Of a stretch of 30,109 nt of DNA, positions 27,157-30,109 are shown piece after piece (position 1 is the first letter of the stretch; every line of letters begins with the position of its first letter). Source of the stretch: a virus; IMG/VR virus record IMGVR_UViG_3300001589_000022, positions 6,056-36,164 of that record; one strand, given 5' to 3'. The notes under the pieces are model-generated. The model did not search any database. It was not told the origin of the DNA and was given only the letters and a program-made list of their open reading frames with translations. A program made the position numbers and the translations under genes.

Positions 27157-27783
27157 TTAGTATTCGTCTTCGAATGGTGTGTCAAATGATTTTTTGATAT
27201 CGCTTCTTGAAAAGTTATCAACTTCATCAGAAGTAAGTACATATTCGTTTTTACCTGTTTTTTCCATTTCGACTCCTTTATCAACAAAAAAATCTGTTAA
27301 TTTTTGGTTGTATGGATAACTGTCTAAACTTCTAAGTTGTAACTTTTCTTCTGGAGATTTTTGACGATATTTGTCAACTTTAGTTTCGAGGTCATTAATT
27401 TTATTAAGTATTGTATCCATATCAGCTAATTTACTGGTTAGGTCATTTAACCTATCCATCATACTATCCATATACTCTTCTTGTTTTTTAGACATATCTT
27501 TTTGTGTAGTAACTAAATCCGTAATATCTAATTCTTCCGTACCTGTTTCTTCAACATCTACAGACTCACTATTAGGTTCATCTACAACTTCAACGTCTGG
27601 GTCTGAGTCGACATCAACAGATTGGACTAATTCGTCTTCTAATTCTACACCATCTAAATTTAAATCTTCACCTTCGTCACCAGGTGTATTCGGCGGTGGT
27701 AAAGTCTCATCTTGTTCGGAAATATACTTATTAATATTATTATATTTAGTTATTTCCTCTAATATTTTTTTATCTACAGACAT
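27157..27783 (-). CDS. Acidic coiled-coil protein of unknown function (208 aa)
   Basis: I do not recognise it. Residues about 36-90 are highly acidic (Asp/Glu with Val, for example VDVDSDPDVEVVDEP) and probably disordered; residues about 90-140 form a likely coiled coil (MDSMMDRLNDLTSKLADMD, then ILNKINDLETKV); the C-terminal 60 residues look like a small folded domain (YPYNQKLTDFFVDKG). No cysteine or membrane segment. It ends shortly before a terminator and so closes the hub transcription unit; the gap to the 74-codon gene is 14 bases. Acidic coiled-coil proteins in phages include head-core, scaffold and tail-chaperone-like factors, but nothing here decides between these. Confidence 0.75.
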   Translation of the reverse strand: MSVDKKILEEITKYNNINKYISEQDETLPPPNTPGDEGEDLNLDGVELEDELVQSVDVDSDPDVEVVDEPNSESVDVEETGTEELDITDLVTTQKDMSKKQEEYMDSMMDRLNDLTSKLADMDTILNKINDLETKVDKYRQKSPEEKLQLRSLDSYPYNQKLTDFFVDKGVEMEKTGKNEYVLTSDEVDNFSRSDIKKSFDTPFEDEY

Positions 27784-27797
27784 TTTATTATTTTTTT

Positions 27798-28022
27798 TTA
27801 ACCATTTAAAAGTGTTTTAACCCCATGAGGAGTTTCAACTTTTAATGTTCTATTTAGTTTCATAGAATTATCAACTCTTTCTATAAGGCCGTCTCTCATT
27901 CTTACAGTATAACAATCACCCGTATCTAAATCACAAACTTCTTTGTAACCATTACCCGCATCTTTTTCAGTGATTCTTGTGTCTTTAGACAAATATTGGT
28001 CTAGCAGTGTTTTTGTATCCAT
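27798..28022 (-). CDS. Small unrecognised protein (74 aa)
   Basis: 74 residues starting MDTKTLLDQY. The centre, EVCDLDTGDCYTVRMRDGLI, looks like a short beta-strand domain with two cysteines (C30 and C37) that could pair or bind metal; the C-terminus is basic (TPHGVKTLLNG). It sits between the hub-like gene (55-base gap) and the acidic coiled-coil gene (14-base gap), same strand and unit. The gene lacks a Shine-Dalgarno sequence, like its neighbours. Too short for a safe family assignment, but its position, codon style and tidy spacing support a real gene. Confidence 0.65.
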   Translation of the reverse strand: MDTKTLLDQYLSKDTRITEKDAGNGYKEVCDLDTGDCYTVRMRDGLIERVDNSMKLNRTLKVETPHGVKTLLNG

Positions 28023-28077
28023 AATGTTTTTATTTATAAATATACGTAAATTAGTCTTTTTCTTAATTTATTGATTA

Positions 28078-30109
28078 TTATCCCCAAGCATTTATAGCAG
28101 TTTTAAAAATAACTTCAGATTTATCGAATAATTGTTTAGATACAGTATTAGTTGAAATATCATGATTAACCGCGGCGATAATTGAATCATCTACATTACT
28201 AGACGCGTTTAATTCTTTTTCTTTAGTTGTAAATCTAAACGTATAATACCACAAATAGGTAAAACTCTTTGCCAAATCACCGTTGATTGTACTATTAACT
28301 AAAAACGCATCAATTATTTGACTAAACTGATTACATACTTTAGACATAAACTCTATTGAGTCACCCGCATTTTCAAAGGATAAATACGGTACAACATAAT
28401 TACCATCTTTAACACAGGTTTGTTGGTTGAAATTAACTGTCCATCTTGCATTACTCTTCATGTTTTTAAGATTAAAGTAGTTGTTATTAAATGCTTTTAG
28501 ATTTTTCCCTACTCCTGTCTCTACATATCCTACACCAAAAATAAATTTTTGAACATTTTCAGGTAAAGTAATTTGTTGTACACCTCCTTTAAACTGTGTT
28601 TGATTTAACTCAGTCTTTAGTAATGGTACGTAAGGTTTGTCTAATTGTTGTACTGCAACACATTTAGTTTCTATTGCCTGTCTCTTACCATTAGTAGTTG
28701 TTGAACTATTTTTTATATAATTACTTCTAGTTAGTGTGTCTCCACTTGTATTAGATAGTGATGGAATTCTTCGTATTTCAGATAAATAATTTTGAACGAT
28801 ATCTCTATTTACACTTGATATTAATCCGTCTGGCATCTGTAAAGAATATTTTGTTGCTCTAACACCTTCAAATGAAGTTTGAAAATCTCTAGTTGTAATA
28901 TCGTGAGTAACACTTGTAATTAGATATGGGCCATAAAACATTGGTACATATCTTAGATTAAAATACATTGTTGGTTGAATCATAACATTACCCATTGAAG
29001 TTACACTACAGTTATAACTTGCGTTTTTATAAAAATTATAAAGATTTGCAGTTTCTTGAGAAACTTTCTGTCCATCAGCCATGGAACCCATGTCAGATAG
29101 TATTTGAAAGGTTGGTGCAATATTTTTTCTTTGCGCCATATCAATCGATATTGATTTAAAAATTTGTTGGTTTTGTACTCCAAAATCTACGTTAAACGCA
29201 ACTACTTTATTTCTATTAGAAAAATTAGTTACTCCATCTTCAGAGGAACGTAAAGGAGATAAAGCCGGTTTAGTTATATCAAATGAATCATCACCATAAA
29301 GATAGTTGTCATTTTCTGGTGACGTATTAATAGTTTCAGAAACTTTACCGACATATATTGCTAAAAATTTAGGTTCGGAACCATGTGTGTCTACCTCTAA
29401 AAACGTACCAAAAGTATTATTCCCAATATCACTAAAAGATGGGTCAGGCATTCCTTCTTTTACTCTTAAATTTCTACCATAAAAATTAGAATAAGATGGT
29501 GTAGGCATAAATATAAAATTATTTTTTTCTAAAATAGTACCTAAGAGTGAAAGTACGCTAGCAGATGAGTTTGCGGTCTTTAATGCACTTCTTAAATCTT
29601 CTATATTAATAACAACCTTATCACCGATTGGTCTATTTGCCTTGTCCATAAATAAAAATTGTTCAAATAATGTTTTGTTTTTAACATCTTGACCTGAAAT
29701 CCATCTATCATTAAAAGTTTTAAATGTTGACCATAAATCATTTTTAATTGTATTACCATCTAATTTTGAAATTCTAACCTGTGTTGGATTTACTTTAACG
29801 GACGGTAATGTTTTATTAAGTGTTCTAAATATTTGATTTAACATATCATTTTGATATGTTATTTGACCCGATAGAAAACTTTCGAAAGTTTGTTGAAAAT
29901 CACTTGAAGTTAAATTATTATTATTATACTTCTGTGTTGCAAAAACTTTTATTATTTGTGATAGGTCTCTTACATTTTCTTCAGTAAATCTAATATCCAT
30001 TGTCGGAAAAAAATCGGTAACAAATGAACCGTCATCTGAATATCTCATATTTTCCTCAATATAGTCTCCGACATATTCATATAATGCGTCCCACGCTTCA
30101 GGATTTAAT
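28078..30109 (-). CDS. Baseplate hub-like protein with possible C-terminal peptidoglycan hydrolase domain (partial, N-terminus beyond window)
   Basis: The frame has an ATG at 30048 but remains open to the window edge, with protein-like sequence upstream (NPEAWDALYEYVGDYIEEN), so the true start probably lies outside. Numbering from that ATG, residues about 345-400 (MGNVMIQPTMYFNLR, then GPYLITSVTHDITTRDFQT) match the closing strands of gp27/gpD-type tail hub proteins: pg-like turn, 'G.Y.I..V.H.I....F.T'. Residues about 505-600 (VGYVETGVGKNL, then FNNNYFNLKN and PYLSFENAGDSIEFM) resemble lysozyme/glucosaminidase domains, with E511 a candidate catalytic Glu. A hub fused to a cell-wall hydrolase parallels T4 gp5/gp27. 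Hub assignment is fairly likely, hydrolase tentative. It is the first gene seen of the hub-side transcription unit; the downstream gap (28023-28077) has no terminator. Confidence 0.75.
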   Translation of the reverse strand, partial: LNPEAWDALYEYVGDYIEENMRYSDDGSFVTDFFPTMDIRFTEENVRDLSQIIKVFATQKYNNNNLTSSDFQQTFESFLSGQITYQNDMLNQIFRTLNKTLPSVKVNPTQVRISKLDGNTIKNDLWSTFKTFNDRWISGQDVKNKTLFEQFLFMDKANRPIGDKVVINIEDLRSALKTANSSASVLSLLGTILEKNNFIFMPTPSYSNFYGRNLRVKEGMPDPSFSDIGNNTFGTFLEVDTHGSEPKFLAIYVGKVSETINTSPENDNYLYGDDSFDITKPALSPLRSSEDGVTNFSNRNKVVAFNVDFGVQNQQIFKSISIDMAQRKNIAPTFQILSDMGSMADGQKVSQETANLYNFYKNASYNCSVTSMGNVMIQPTMYFNLRYVPMFYGPYLITSVTHDITTRDFQTSFEGVRATKYSLQMPDGLISSVNRDIVQNYLSEIRRIPSLSNTSGDTLTRSNYIKNSSTTTNGKRQAIETKCVAVQQLDKPYVPLLKTELNQTQFKGGVQQITLPENVQKFIFGVGYVETGVGKNLKAFNNNYFNLKNMKSNARWTVNFNQQTCVKDGNYVVPYLSFENAGDSIEFMSKVCNQFSQIIDAFLVNSTINGDLAKSFTYLWYYTFRFTTKEKELNASSNVDDSIIAAVNHDISTNTVSKQLFDKSEVIFKTAINAWG

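Noticed and set aside
27371-27820. 149-codon plus-strand frame, Ser-rich
   Set aside because: It is the antisense of the acidic coiled-coil gene; its Ser-rich content is what the complement of Asp/Glu codons gives, and it has no leader of its own.
28031-28038. T4-like late promoter TATAAATA before the 74-codon gene
   Set aside because: It is part of the palindrome TATTTATAAATA in AT-rich DNA and lies so close to the ATG that transcription would start only a few bases before it; the other structural genes show no such element.
1-30109. tRNA genes, integrase, insertion sequences, homing endonucleases
   Set aside because: None seen; intergenic gaps are all under 150 bases and contain no cloverleaf-like sequence or transposase-like frame.

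Overview
This window looks like part of a large, AT-rich genome of a contractile-tailed (myovirus-like) phage, probably infecting a member of the Bacteroidetes and plausibly a Flavobacterium relative. Every supported gene lies on the minus strand, and genes are tightly packed, often overlapping by 1 to 8 bases. T4-type markers (gp25, gp6/J-like wedge protein, gp32, UvsX, gp41-type helicase, FEN-type 5' nuclease) indicate a tailed phage. Three features point to the host group: SprB-type repeats in the leftmost gene, a ribonucleotide reductase small subunit carrying its own ATP-cone (described from Flavobacteriia), and start codons preceded by A/T-rich leaders with no clear Shine-Dalgarno sequence. 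Stops include TAA and TGA, so the standard bacterial code applies.

Reading in the direction of transcription (from high to low coordinates): 28078-30109 holds most of a baseplate-hub-like protein with a C-terminal segment resembling a peptidoglycan hydrolase; its reading frame stays open at the window edge. Two small unrecognised genes follow (74 and 208 codons, the latter acidic with a coiled coil), then a rho-independent terminator near 27106-27131 and a candidate promoter. The replication module is next: gp32-like ssDNA-binding protein, a stable UUCG-loop hairpin, UvsX recombinase, 5' nuclease, an unrecognised 150-codon gene, DnaB/gp41 helicase, then nrdB and nrdA. A second terminator, again with a UUCG loop, closes this block at 19086-19113.

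The rest (1-19040) is a virion-assembly block: gp25-like and gp6-like wedge proteins, a 1680-residue protein with a CarboxypepD_reg-like N-terminal domain and a hydrophobic segment, three smaller unrecognised proteins (one with a PKD domain), a 302-residue protein, a 987-residue protein with a tail-protein-I-like motif, and a very large cysteine-rich, Pro/Thr-linked, SprB-repeat protein that runs off the left edge. Gene order suggests the proteins are made roughly from baseplate core outward to host-contacting adhesin.

The replication genes and the RNR presumably act together: RNR supplies dNTPs, the helicase unwinds, gp32 and UvsX handle ssDNA and recombination-dependent initiation, and the 5' nuclease removes primers. 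No polymerase, primase, clamp loader, terminase, capsid, tRNA or integrase gene is visible here.
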